Assembly: GCA_039707465.1 (NCBI GenBank)
Contig: CM077643.1
Location: 47,958,605-48,022,604 of the forward strand
Length of the DNA stretch: 64,000 nucleotides
Direction: 5' to 3'
From: Rhabdophis nuchalis
Taxonomy: Eukaryota; Chordata; Lepidosauria; Squamata; Natricidae
In this document: positions 11,393 through 22,613 of the stretch, one piece after another
Layout of the letters: the number at the start of each line of letters is the position of its first letter
Position numbering within the stretch: position 1 is the first letter of the stretch
Notes under the pieces: generated by a model
What the model was told of the DNA's origin: nothing
Databases searched by the model: none
Seen by the model: the letters and a program-made list of their open reading frames with translations, nothing else
Translations under genes and position numbers: made by a program

Positions 11393-12269
11393 TTCCTATG
11401 TTTTATACAGAATACATACAGTAGAAATAAGAGAATTTGTGTGTGTGCATGCGCACATGTGTATATAACAGTAATTGTCCCAAGAGAGTTGAACTACTAC
11501 TAGTAGCAATCCTAGCATTCTGCTAATAATGATGGCTACTGCAAAATGCTGTTCGGGAACAACAGGCTGACCAGGGGTTCTTCCATATCTGTGGGGAGGG
11601 GTAGAATGACAAATGCGGGAGAGGGGTTGAATCAGACCACACAATCCTCATAAGAACCAAAGTCTTGCTGATTGTTCTTACCAACTCATACTAATCAATT
11701 GTCTCATTTAACAATTTCACTAATCAAACATTGCAATCAAGACAAACACTAACCTATTAGAAAGAACTAGTACCATGCTTCAATAGTTATTTTGTAGGCA
11801 TTCTTCAAATAAATACTACTTTCAGCACTTGATTTTATAAAAAGACGATTACACCAAGCTGAAATTGCTATAAGTGAAGCTTACAGCTTGCTCCTATAAA
11901 GAATCAGACATTTTCAAGTCCATGTCTAAGAATCCACCGGTCTGGACCCATCTTACATATAAAAGCTCTGTCAAGAATACTTTCACAGCTTTTTAAAGTG
12001 TACCTCTATTCCATGTGAGATTTTACCCCGTGGCCCTTACATTACAAAATATTTCTGGATATTAAAAAGTAAAAACTACTTGAATGAAAAGGCTGAAATG
12101 TCAGTTGTTTCCATATTAACTTTAAATGGTTCTTTAATATTTTTATAATTCAAGTAAATATATTTTAATTAAAAATTATTCTGAAGTAAGATCCGTGGCT
12201 ATTAAATTTTACAAATAAATAAATGAAGATCCTACTGAAGAAAATCAAAATCTTCAAGTTTGCAAACTA

Positions 12270-13451
12270 CCATATTTTTCGGAGTATAAGACGCACCAAG
12301 GTTTTGAAGAGGCACATAAAAAAAGTAGGTAGGTAGAAAGAGGGATAGAGAGGGAGAGAAAGAAAGAGCAATACAGTAAGTAGGTAGGTAGTGAGAGAGA
12401 GTAGATAGGTAGGTAGGTAGATAAAGAAATAGAGAGAGAGAGAGAGAAATAGAGAAATACAGTAGGTAGGTAGGTAGGTAGGTAGGTAGGTAGGTAGGTA
12501 GGTAGGTAGGTAGGTAGGTAGGTAGAGAGTGTATGTGTAGGTAGATAGGTGGGTAGGTAGAAGGATAGAGAGAAATAGAAAGAGAGAAATACAGTAGGTA
12601 GGTAGGTAGGGAGAGACAGTGTGTGTGTAGGTAGGTAGGTGGGTAGGTAGGTAAAGGGGGAGAGAGAGAAATACAGTAGGTATGTAGGGAGAGAGAGAGT
12701 GTGTGTGTAGATAGGTAGAGGGATAGAGAGAGAGAAATAGAGAGAGAAATACAGTAGGTAGGTAGGGAGAGAGAGAGAGGGTAGGTAGGTAGGTAGGTAG
12801 ATAGATAAAGGAATAGAGAAAGAGAGAGAGAGAAATAGAGAGAGAGAAATACAGTAGGTAGGTAGAGAGAGAGAAAGAGTAGGTAGGTAGGTAGGTTGAT
12901 GTTTCCAGGTGCATTTATCCATGTCCTGGAGAAGGAAATCGCTGACAAACCTTAGGACTTTGTTTCTCCTGGCACAGAAACAGTTTAAGAGCTATCCAAA
13001 GGAAAATAAACCCCTTTTTTGCACTCTGCAAACCTCTCCAAAACAGCCCTTTTTTCCGCGAAAACGGGGCCGTTTTTTTTTTCAAATAAAAAGCATGCAT
13101 AGCCTTGGGGAGGCTTGCAGAGTGCTCCTGGGGGGTGAGTCAAAAATGAGCAAAAAACCGGCCCATTTATCGCAAAAACGGGCCATTTTTGTGTCAAGTA
13201 AATTGCATGCATAGCCCTATGGAGGCTTATAGAGTGCTGCTGGGGGATGGGGCGTTTTAGGCTCATTTCTGCCCTCCCCAGCCCCCAGGAGCTCTCTGAA
13301 AGCCTCTATAAGGCTAGGCACAGCCAGTTTGGTGAAGGGGGTGGGGTTCCAAGAGGCAAAGAAATGCTGTATTTGATGTATAAGACGCACCCAGATTTTC
13401 AGCCTCTTTTTAGAGGAAAAAAAGGTGAGTCTTATACTCAGAAAAATACGG
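12270..13451 (-). mobile_element. full-length TA-flanked MITE carrying microsatellite (1.18 kb)
   Basis: TA at both sides (12,268-12,269; 13,452-13,453) and inverted ends CCATATTTTTCGGAGTATAA / complement of TTATACTCAGAAAAATACGG. About 12,320-12,900 is a (GGTA)n/(GAGA)n tract, including roughly 15 uninterrupted TAGG units around 12,462-12,525. The rest is unique MITE sequence shared with the copies at 1,021 and 62,309, which are in the opposite orientation. ORFs of 215-238 codons here are translations of the repeat (Tyr-Leu-Pro-Thr). TA duplication suggests Tc1/mariner-type mobilisation. Confidence 0.8.
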
Positions 13452-13453
13452 TA

Positions 13454-15880
13454 TAGCTCACCATCAAATGCATGGAATGGCTAACTCCTACATTAATTTA
13501 ATTTGCCATTCCCTACATCTGACAAAGGAATCATGAATCAATGTGTACTGGTGCTATATTTCATAACAGTAACAAATACCAACAAAATAATTTAAATACT
13601 GAGAGGAGAGTTTATTTATTAAATTTATACATCACCCATCATAGGCAGCAATCAATTAGCACAATCTCAGTTCCAAACTCAGGTTGGTTGCCTTTGTGAC
13701 TTGAAAATCTTGCATTTTTTACATAGGCATTTCAGAGATCCTATCTAAACTTCATTTTCTGAATAGATGTGGGGTGGGGTACAGGAAAGGAGACAAAGAA
13801 CATTATTGTGAACTTTGCTTATTTAGGTAACAGGGCTACACAACTGGAATACAGCTGCAAAACTAAGAAAATACTTAATTTGTGGTTTCATTGAAATCTA
13901 TTGCACAAACAACAAAAAATATTTGGGACTGCTTCATTTGCTAATCTATTAAACATAAAACTCTTTCCTTAATTTAGAAACATTTCAAGTAGTTTCTTTT
14001 AAGGATATGTAAGCAAACCAATCCTAGGCTTAGAACATTCTCAGCAAACAATAATTAAAGATCACAGAGAACCAATTTTATTATGCTGAATTATGATGAT
14101 TAAAACATGACAAATACTATATGAGTCTCATCATAGGCAGGCTTAAAGAGACGCACTGTTAGAAAAACAGTTACACTCAGAATATATAATGAATATAGTC
14201 CTTTGCTTCTCTTCTGCCTTTAAAGAACACATGCAATACTTTTAGAAAAGGCAAGTGGTGCTGGTGCAATGAAAAGACAGTTTTCCTTTGTATACTGCAG
14301 TGCTAAATGTTGTCAATAAACCAAAATAATGAAAAAGGGGAGAACTGCACTAAAATGACAAAATTATTCTATAACTTTTCTCTATTTACAGTCATCTCCA
14401 AAGTCCAATGACAATGTGCCTATACTGACACTATATACTTTAGAAGGCCAGAGAATACTGAACAATATCTGTGTGCATGTGTGTATACACAATTACCTTT
14501 TTTTAAAGGAATTACTAAAATAATATTCTTTTCCCTCTCATTTACTATATTGACATTAAATTCTAATTGGTTGAACAAACTTAACATATTTCATCCATAT
14601 CAGAGGGAGACTTGCCAAAGAATGTCTTAGAATTGTAGTAACATTCAATCTATTTCATTATCTGATTTTGTCTGAACAACCCTCAAGCTGTTCAGGCATT
14701 CAGTGTAACAGTTCAAGAAACAATGAACCACAGCATTAAAGAAAATCAATCTCAGCCCAATGCACTGCTAGAATCACTCCAAACTATGAATTTTAAAAGA
14801 AAGGACTTAGTACAGTTCAAACACAATAATTGTGGATCAGCTTAGGATTCTAAAATCAAGCTGACACAATACTCAGTAAGGGGTCATAGTTCAATAGCAA
14901 ATAATATCTTGGTTTCCATTCCTGGCATTTCCAAGGAAGGCTACAAAAAACCCTATCTTCCTATCTGAAACCTTGGAGATCAGTTTTCATTTAATGTAAT
15001 GTAGTCAGTATTAACTACTACACACAGATTAACCATCTGACTCTGTGTAAACCAGTTTCAGACAAGTTCTAATCTTGCACATACAAAATTAAAATTCCTG
15101 CTTCACAATCAAAGAACACAAACCAGTTTGTACTTGGACATCACAGAAAACCATGATCAGTTTTAGATGCTTCTGGTTTTCCTTTCATAGAAGAAATCAG
15201 AGAGACCCTAACCAGGGGCTCATTCCAACTTATTCTATTAACTATGTAAGAGTTCAATCTTGATTCAAGCAGCCCTTTGTTTCCTTATGCATAACCAGCC
15301 AAAAGGAATGCCTTAATAGTTTTTTTTTAAACTTAACACTACATGTTGGGTTAAATATCCTCATATACATACTGAATGACAGTTCTTGGATTTCCTAAAA
15401 AAGCAGCTCAGACTTGGAAAGAGGAGAAGTAGAGAAGTGAACGCACCTAGGTTTTGTGCTGAATGGACTAGCATTTTTTTTCCAGTTGGATATACAATAC
15501 AGAGGTCTTCTTGTTCCCCACCCATGCCACACTTAAAATACGTCAACTAGGAAGCAAGGCTGACTCAACCTCAGATATTATACATCCTGATCTGCCCAAT
15601 CCCAAAGATTGCCTCCCCTCCTTTTCCCCTTCCAGCTCAATCTCTTGCGCCCAGTCCCTTGGGACACATTTTGACAGAGGTTGACTCTACTTTGGCCCCT
15701 TCATCTATATCTATATACAAGGGCAATCATTAACTTTGATTAAAATCACGCACAAACATTAAAAAATAAAATAGGAAGGAGAGAAAGGTAGTCCCTAGTA
15801 GTTTCAGGAGAGAAAGGAATGCAAGTCCTCATTATTCACCCCACCTTCACACGTTCCCACAGAATAAAAGGGGCCTTTTA
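13454..15880. other. no recognised gene
   Basis: AT-rich non-coding DNA. A possible L2-tail scrap lies near 13,615-13,650 (TTTATTTATTAAATTTATAC). A 61-codon minus ORF at 15,361-15,546 has no supporting features. If the minus-strand gene starts at 16-17 kb, this is its first or second intron. Confidence 0.4.
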
Positions 15881-16009
15881 GAGAGGTAGCGGTAGGGAAG
15901 GGGCCGTTTCTCCCTATTTCTGGGGAGGGGAAAGGAGGAAAAGAGCGCTCCAAAGACCCCAAAGTAGTATATTTAGGATACTACCGCAAGGTTGTAAAGA
16001 GTTACTTAC

Positions 16010-16305
16010 TCTCCCGGTTCACTTCCTCCCTCCACAAAGGCCGTTCTCCTTCTGGGGAACGCCAGAGAAACCACCTCCCAGGTCGGGAGGTGGGGGCTTC
16101 GGCGCCCCTTCCCCTGCCCTCACCCGCCCCGCAAAAAAGGCCTGCGGGGAACCTGAGGAGACTCCTTCCACGCGGCCACTCTGAAACCCGCGGCCGGATG
16201 GCCCCGCCAGCCACTCCCCGCGTCCCCCTCCCAGGCCTAGCGGGCCCAGGAATCCCGAGCAGCGGCCCAGTGCCACGGAAGCAGCCCCGTTGAAGCGCTC
16301 CCACC
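16010..16305 (-). other. candidate alternative first exon with splice donor
   Basis: The minus strand reads GGGAGA|GTAAGTAAC at 16,010/16,009, a near-consensus donor. It lies downstream of the donor at 16,410 and could be an alternative first exon of the same unidentified gene. An ATG at 16,304 opens 100 codons that read through the donor, with no family match. Confidence 0.3.
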
Positions 16306-16410
16306 TCCTCGCCCGCTGCCGCTTACGAAGCGGCTGCCCTCACAAGTCCCTGAAAAAGGAATCCGAAGAGGAGGAGAAGGAGGTGGAGATGGCGCCCGGA
16401 GCGACGTACC

Positions 16411-16700
16411 TGAGGAGGGCAGCCGGCGGAAAAAGGAAGAAAAGCTGGTAGAGGAGGAGGAGGAGAAGGAGCTGTGGCGGCGGTGGCAGCAGAGAAGCCA
16501 GCAACGAACAGGCGGCGACGGCTCCTCCTCACACGACGGGCCTTTCGAGGCGGAGAGGAGCCGGGGAGGGAGGGGGAGAGGCGGTACCGACACGTCCGCG
16601 GCGTCGGCCCGATCCGGCCCTTCATACATCCAGACAGTCATCCATCGCTTCCTCTCCCCGCCCCGCCGCCTGTTAAAGGGGCGAGCGGCTCTCGCCCGCC
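16411..16700 (-). other. candidate 5' non-coding exon with strong splice donor
   Basis: On the minus strand the segment runs from a GC-rich presumed start near 16,700 to CAG|GTACGT, with the last exon base at 16,410 or 16,411. The start is not defined by the sequence. No long convincing coding frame begins here, so it would be a 5' UTR exon. Confidence 0.35.
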
Positions 16701-17190
16701 CTCCCTCCTTCCTTCCCTGGAGCAAAACCGGCGGCTGTTGGCATTCTTATTCCCGCAGCCTGCGACTGGCTAGAACAGCCCTCTTGGCGGAGGGAGGGGG
16801 CGGAGAGGGGGGGGGCCCTTACATCCTCAACGACACACATGTCCCTCCCGCGATCTCCATCCCAGATGTTGGCCGTCTGTGGAGACGGTGAAGGAGAGGG
16901 TGCCTCTGAGAATGTGCAAAGCGCCCGCTTTCCATCGCTCGGTTTCTCCGCGCGATAGAGACGAAGGGGAACGAAGATTTGCAGTCAACCGCTTAGCGCT
17001 GCCCTTGCGGCCGCCGCGCTGGCAGTTCAACTCGGGCATTTGTGTGTCTATCGCGTTGAGATTTCTCAGGCAGTCTTTCCATTCCGCTGGCTTGTCAGTC
17101 AAACCAGCGGCGGTTTCTTCTTGCGGCCAAGAACTTATGTTTTTTTTTTATTCCAGGGTCCCTATCGCAGGGCGAGAATCCCGCCTTTGT

Positions 17191-18740
17191 ATAGGGTAGC
17201 CGCATAACGTGTGCATTTTTCGGATATAATGAACACGTGGACGTGGGAGTTTTTATTCATTCGATTTATACAGCCCCTCCGCCCCCATCTCACCGTTGTG
17301 ACATTGGGCGGTTTATAATTAAATAGGTGCACGAAGTCCCCACTTCCTCCATCAGAAATAAGGCCTAAATACAACAGACTAGGCTAGGGGCTCAAATAAC
17401 CAAGTATTTTGCCTTTCAGAGTGGCTGTGCACAAGCAAGGCACAAAAGGACAGTGGTGTTTTGTAACTGCTCCTATGCAGCTGGCATGCAAGAATATCAT
17501 GGGAGAACACAATGCTACTGTTAACTAACAGCCATGTCCAGTGGGTGTGTTCACAAAACAGTTAAGCCCACAATCAGAGTTAACAAGTATGTATGCATAT
17601 CATCACATCCTACACATTAACCAGGATTTCGGATTTATTATGTTGTCAGCCCCCAAAAGGCACAGTGCAAATTCTTCATCTATTGAATTCTTATGATTCA
17701 GCTTTATCGTTTTTCAAAAAAAGATAAATATCTCCCTATCCATTTCCCACACATTCTGTATTATTTGTTAAACCTTTGTTTTCCATAGAATTAAATTGAC
17801 TGATTCTAAATGCACTGATTGACTGATTTATTGTACTTTTTCTTTATAAATGATTAATTGTTGTTATAAGAATTCCTCTTCTGCTGTTTCCAACCCTCCT
17901 ATGAATATTTTAAATTAAATGTTTTTATGTCTTGTACACTACATGTTTTATGACTTATATTAGTTTAAATATTTTGCCTATATTTGGAAAATGCTAAATA
18001 TTTAATCTGTACTTTGATTGGAGCCCACCACAAATCCGATTTTATGTACTAAACCAAATTTTTAAAAAACTTCCAAGAAGGAAATGTTAAACCATTTCTA
18101 TATTGTTGCCGGGAAAACATTGTGAATTTCTCCAGGAGTAGTAACCAGGAGTGAAGCATAATTCAAGATAAATTTTACTTAAGCTACATTGAACAGGCTT
18201 TACCTTGAAGACAATATAAAAATAGAATAAGTATGTAAGTATTGACTTAGTTTTTGTCTGGATCCCAAACTAGTATAACAAGATAAATGTATGCCCCCAT
18301 GCTAATTCCTATCAGTAAAAAATGAACCTTCCTCTGCCTATCTTTCAAATAATTTCCTTTAATTCAGGCAATTGTTGAGCCTAGAAGCACATCACAGTTT
18401 TGTTTTAATTATTTTTATTTAATTTATGTTTACTAGAGCCTTTCTTGAGCTGTATTAATCACAAATGTGTGATTAAATATTAATTTAGAAAAAGAGCTCC
18501 CCCTTCTGTCAGCATAGTGAACAAGTATATATCTCAGTGTGCAAAATGAATGGAAAATATTTTTTGTGCTTTTTATCCGTGGACATATTGGAGAATCGTG
18601 ATCAATGGTGCATTAGAATCAGCATTTTATTAATGAAATTTACAAGACTCCTACCAGCTGGAAAAGAAAATTTAAGATACCTGCTGTGTGACCATTGGTT
18701 ATGGATGGAAATATAATTCAAAGGCTTTATCCTCATTGTG
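17191..18740. other. no recognised feature
   Basis: AT-rich. The stretch at about 17,255-17,325 vaguely resembles a degraded L2 tail. Nothing else is supported. Confidence 0.35.
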
Positions 18741-18744
18741 GCTC

Positions 18745-21015
18745 GACTGAGGATCTAGTGGCCGACTGAGGATCTAGTGGCCGCATGGTATAGTGCGGCC
18801 ACGGGGGCCTTGGACCGAGTTGCGCCCTTGCGGCCTCTCATGCGGCGCCGAGTCACCCAGGCTCCTTGGTTCACCAAGGAGCTTCGGGAGATGAAACGCC
18901 GCAAGAGACGCCTAGAGAGTAGGTGGAGATCTTCTCGATCCGAATCTGACCGAACACTAGTGAGAGACCATATTAGGACTTATTTAGTGGCGCTAAGAGT
19001 GGCCAAACGTGAGTATTGTGCCACTCTTATCGCGTCCGCGGAAAACCGCCCTGCCGCCCTGTTTGGGGTGACCCGCTCCCTCCTTCATCTGAGGCCGCGG
19101 GAAGCCCCTCTGCAGGGTCGAGCAGAGGAATTTGGAGTATTCCTGCAGGACAAAATCACTCAGATTCGGAACGAGTTGCCCTCCACTTGTGGTCCAGTCG
19201 AGGCGTCCAGCGCAGGTCTTGAGATTACACCTTGGGAGGAGTTTGACTTTGTTACTACCGAGGATATGGACAGGTTGCGGAGGAACCTTAGAGCCACCAC
19301 ATGTTTATTGGACCCGTGTCCCTCCTGGCTTGTACTGGCATCCTGGGAGGTGACACGAGGCTGGCTCCAGGGCATTGTGAATTCATCTCTGAGTGAGGGG
19401 TACTTGCCCACCGTTTTGAAAGAGGCGGTGGTGAGGCCCCTCCTCAAGAAACCATCCCTGGATCCAGCTTTATTAGAGAACTATCGTCCCGTCTCCAACC
19501 TTCACTTTTTAGTGAAGGTTGTTGAGAGTGTGGTGGCTCAACAGTTTCCCCGACATCTGGAGGAAGTTGATTATCTAGACCCACGCCAGTCCGGCTTCCG
19601 ACCCGGTCACAGCACCGAAACGGCATTGGTCGCGTTGGTAGATGATCTCTGGAGGGCACGGGATAGAGGTTGTTCCTCTATCCTTGTTCTATTAGACCTC
19701 TCAGCGGCTTTTGATACCATCGACCATGGTATCTTATTGCACCGATTGGGGGGGTTGGGGCTGAGAGGCACCGTTCTACGGTGGTTCTCGTCTTACCTCT
19801 CTGGTCGGTCGCAATGGGTGTTGGCAGGAGGGCAGAGGTCGTCCCCGAGGCCACTCACATGTGGGGTCCCTCAGGGGTTGGTCCTCTCGCCACTCCTGTT
19901 TAATACCTACATGAAGCCGCTGGGCGAGATCATCCGTGGTTTTGGGGTGGAATACCATCTGTACGCTGATGACACTCAATTGTACATATCCACCCCAAAC
20001 CACCCCAACGATGCCATCGAGGTGCTGTCCCGGTGTCTGGAGGCCGTACGGATCTGGATGGGTAGTAACAAACTCAAGCTCAACCCATCCAAGACCGAGT
20101 GGCTGTGGTTTCCGGCACCCCGGTTCAGCCAGATAAGTCCAACACTGGCCATTGGGGGCGAACAACTGGTCCCCGTGGAGAGGGCGCACAACTTGGGCGT
20201 CCTCCTGGATTCGCGGCTGTCCATGGAGGACCATGTGACGGCCGTGGCCAGGGGGGCGTTCTATCAGGTACGCCTGATACGCCAGTTGCGCCCCTTACTG
20301 GACCGGGGAGCCCTTCGCACAGTCACTCAAGCACTTGTGACATCCCGGCTGGATTACTGTAACGCTCTCTACATGGGGCTCCCCTTGAGGTGCACTCGAA
20401 AGCTACAGTTAGTACAGAATGCGGCCGCGCGGGTGATTATGGGTGCCTCAAGGCAAACCCACGTAACACCTCTCCTGCGCGAGCTGCACTGGCTGCCTCT
20501 GGCCTTTCGAGTGCGCTTCAAGGTGCTGATGACCATCTTTAAATCGCTCCATGGCTCGGGGCCTAGCTATATACGAGACCGTCTCCTGCCCCATACATCC
20601 CTTCGTCCGATCCGCTCCCACAGAGAGGGTCTTCTCCGGGTGCCGTCAGCGGGGCAATGCCGGCTGGCGACACCCAGGGGAAGGGCCTTCTCTGTGGTGG
20701 GCCCGGCCCTCTGGAACGACCTACCCCCCGACCTTCGCACTATCTCGGACCTCCGCCTCTTCCGCCAACGTCTTAAGACGTATCCATTCTAACAAGCCGG
20801 CCTAGGATAGCCCCTACTTCTGACTTTTAAATTTAAAATTAATTTGGTATGGTTTTAAAATGGGTTTTTAGCACGGGTCTAATAATTTAATATATTTTAA
20901 TCGATTTTGTATTTTGTATTTTGTGGTTTTAATAATGCCTGTGCGCCGCCCTGGGTCCTAACAAGGAGAAGGGCGGGGTATAAATTTAATAAAATAATAA
21001 AATAAAAATAAAAAA
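18745..21015 (+). mobile_element. L2-clade LINE, 5'-truncated, with open RT ORF
   Basis: The reverse-transcriptase frame is open for 671 codons and is followed by a roughly 220-bp 3' UTR. The element ends in the L2 tail 'GCGCCGCCCTGGGTCC...GGGCGGGGTATAAATTTAAT' and an (AATAAA)n-like run. There is no endonuclease domain, so the element is 5'-truncated, as most L2 copies are. A 19-bp unit GACTGAGGATCTAGTGGCC is duplicated at the 5' edge (18,745-18,782). All other L2 pieces in the window align to parts of this copy. Confidence 0.85.
18777..20792 (+). CDS. L2 ORF2 fragment: reverse transcriptase (671 codons, open)
   Basis: The frame is the ORF2 product of an L2/CR1-group LINE, which copies its RNA into DNA at a nicked target. 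Reverse-transcriptase motifs in order are 'ENYRPVSNL' (about 234-242), 'DLSAAFDTIDH' (307-317), 'GVPQGLVLSPLLF' (363-375) and the catalytic 'YADD' (396-399). A C-terminal 'LHWLPLAFRVRFKVL' region follows. The apurinic endonuclease that should precede it is missing, so this is the C-terminal two-thirds of ORF2. The annotated GTG start is only where the frame opens; the native start is lost. With no stop in 671 codons the copy looks young, but without the 5' end it cannot move by itself. Confidence 0.85.
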   Translation: MAAWYSAATGALDRVAPLRPLMRRRVTQAPWFTKELREMKRRKRRLESRWRSSRSESDRTLVRDHIRTYLVALRVAKREYCATLIASAENRPAALFGVTRSLLHLRPREAPLQGRAEEFGVFLQDKITQIRNELPSTCGPVEASSAGLEITPWEEFDFVTTEDMDRLRRNLRATTCLLDPCPSWLVLASWEVTRGWLQGIVNSSLSEGYLPTVLKEAVVRPLLKKPSLDPALLENYRPVSNLHFLVKVVESVVAQQFPRHLEEVDYLDPRQSGFRPGHSTETALVALVDDLWRARDRGCSSILVLLDLSAAFDTIDHGILLHRLGGLGLRGTVLRWFSSYLSGRSQWVLAGGQRSSPRPLTCGVPQGLVLSPLLFNTYMKPLGEIIRGFGVEYHLYADDTQLYISTPNHPNDAIEVLSRCLEAVRIWMGSNKLKLNPSKTEWLWFPAPRFSQISPTLAIGGEQLVPVERAHNLGVLLDSRLSMEDHVTAVARGAFYQVRLIRQLRPLLDRGALRTVTQALVTSRLDYCNALYMGLPLRCTRKLQLVQNAAARVIMGASRQTHVTPLLRELHWLPLAFRVRFKVLMTIFKSLHGSGPSYIRDRLLPHTSLRPIRSHREGLLRVPSAGQCRLATPRGRAFSVVGPALWNDLPPDLRTISDLRLFRQRLKTYPF

Positions 21016-21562
21016 TTGTCAATTCTAAGGCTGATTGTTGAACTTGTCATTAGTTTGATCTTTACATTTAATTTTACTGCCCTTTCTCACTGTGCTCCTT
21101 GACTTTTATTAGTACATCTTACAGGTTCTTTTTTTCCAGTGTTCTCAGCAGCCAGTCTATTTCACCATGTTCTGTCTATATTGTAGTTTCCTGATCTGTA
21201 AAGAATTGTTTCTCTTGAGGACAATAAAATGTTCTGGGATTCCAGTTTGTCTAAAAACCTTCTACAGCTTGATGTGATTGGCATGATCTAAGGCTTTTCA
21301 GGATAAATTAAATGCATATTGATTTCTTTTTGGTGGTCTTTGGTTTTCTCAGTTATCTAGTATGCATCAGCAATAATGTTTTGTATTCTTCAGCCTTTTC
21401 TAAAGTCACCTGAAATATCTGGCATCCCCTTTTTCATTTAGGGCTCTAATCTGCATTGGATGATCATAAACATTATTTTGCTAGCACATTAAATGAAGGT
21501 TACTATACAATAATTTACACTCTGTAATTTTAGTTTATTTTATTTTTTGGTGTTGGAATGTA
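21016..21562. other. no recognised feature
   Basis: AT-rich stretch between the L2 tail and a hAT MITE. Nothing identified. Confidence 0.35.
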
Positions 21563-21570
21563 GATTGAAC

Positions 21571-21794
21571 CAGCGGTTAAATTCAAAATATTTTACTGCC
21601 AGTTCTGTGGGCGTAGCTTGGTGGGCATGGCAGGAGAAGGATACTGCAAAATCTCCATTCCCACCCTACTTTGGAGTCAGCCAGAGGTGGCATTTGCCGA
21701 TTCTCCAAACTACTCAAAATTTCCGCTACCGATTCTCTGAACTACTCAAAATTTCCACTACTGGTTCTCCAGAACCTGCTGGATTTCACCCCTG
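21571..21794 (+). mobile_element. hAT-type MITE ('GTTCTGTGGGCGTGGC' family), 224 bp
   Basis: Ends CAGCGGTTAAATTCA / inverted (…TTTCACCCCTG), flanked by an 8-bp TSD, GATTGAAC (21,563-21,570) and GATTAAAC (21,795-21,802), with one mismatch. CAG-type termini and 8-bp duplications are hAT hallmarks. It is the same family as 33,453-34,354, 40,157-40,425 and 58,509-58,653. No transposase. Confidence 0.8.
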
Positions 21795-21970
21795 GATTAA
21801 ACTTTTTCAATCTGTTGGCCAATCGGTCAATCCCCAGATTTGCTGGCATAACTTGGTATCTTAAGCTTGTACGTCTAATTTCTTTTGGTGCTTCCTGTGT
21901 GATTGGTAATGTCGATAACTGTTTGATGAGATGGCTCATTGGAAGGGCAATCAAATAACATAATTTTATA

Positions 21971-22369
21971 CAGGTAGTCCTTGACTTATGGGTGGTACAG
22001 TCATAAAGCAGGTCATCACATGACCAACCCAATTTTTATAATCTTTATTTGAAGCATTGTTAACCAAATGCAGCACTCACTAAAGGAATGCTGTGAACCC
22101 ATTATTTGTTATGGGGCCAGTTTTCACCAGAAACCAAAAATAAATGTTTGTTTCCAGGGAAAAAATGTCATAATTTGTGTTCATGTGACTGTGAATTGCT
22201 GCAAATAGCCATAAATACAGGCCAGTTGCCAGGCATCAAAATGCAGTCACACAACTGTGGGGGAAGGGTAACTATTGGAACTTCAGAACCAACTCAGAAG
22301 TACCTTGGGGAGGGAGTGCTTTGTAACTTAGACGGGAACTTATCAAGAGTTGTAAGTTAAAGACTACTT
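21971..22369. mobile_element. 'GGTAGTCCTC' MITE copy, variant
   Basis: Starts CAGGTAGTCCTTGACTTATG after TA and ends with the inverted counterpart near 22,369. Interior diverged from the copy at 10,993. Confidence 0.6.
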
Positions 22370-22396
22370 ATATTCAAACTGAAGGATGATAAACAC

Positions 22397-22613
22397 AGGA
22401 GATCTCATTTAACTGCTTAATGATAATTGCAATTACAATGGTGACGAAAAAGTAACATTGCAAGAATCCTCTCATTTACAACCTTCCCCGATCTCTAAGG
22501 CAAAGGAAAGCTGAAATAAGAGCATAGGCGCAGTTATAATTTCACTTAGCGACCACATCACTTAACTACTGAGTTGCCAATCCCAATTGTAGGTGCTAAA
22601 TGAGGACTACCTG
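22397..22613. mobile_element. 'GGTAGTCCTC' MITE, partial
   Basis: Contains 'CATCACTTAACTACTGAGTTG' and ends AATGAGGACTACCTG. The 5' part is degenerate. Confidence 0.5.

Larger units (their letters stand above)
15880..17190 (-). promoter_or_regulatory. CpG island, probable promoter of a minus-strand gene
   Basis: GC content and CpG density rise abruptly above the AT-rich surroundings. The island holds two good minus-strand splice donors but no recognised coding start on either strand. The GC-rich ORFs here (up to 162 codons) are low-complexity Arg/Gly/Pro/Ser translations overlapping in several frames, so I do not call them genes. In human the gene next upstream of PSMA3 is ACTR10 (+ strand) and then ARMH4 (- strand). 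I see no ACTR10 start codon context here, and an ARMH4 5' exon is possible but untested. Confidence 0.6.

Noticed and set aside
12232..12948. Overlapping 215-238-codon ORFs rich in Tyr-Leu-Pro-Thr and Ser-Leu
   Set aside because: They are three-frame translations of the (GGTA)n/(GAGA)n tract inside a MITE; no start context or unique sequence.
16237..16725. 162-codon and other GC-rich ORFs in the 16-kb CpG island
   Set aside because: Several frames on both strands are open together, as expected from GC-rich sequence; Arg/Gly/Pro/Ser low complexity and no family motif.
17255..17325. Possible L2 tail
   Set aside because: Resemblance is limited to a few words (TTTATACAGCCCC, GGGCGGTTTATAA); too weak to list as an element.
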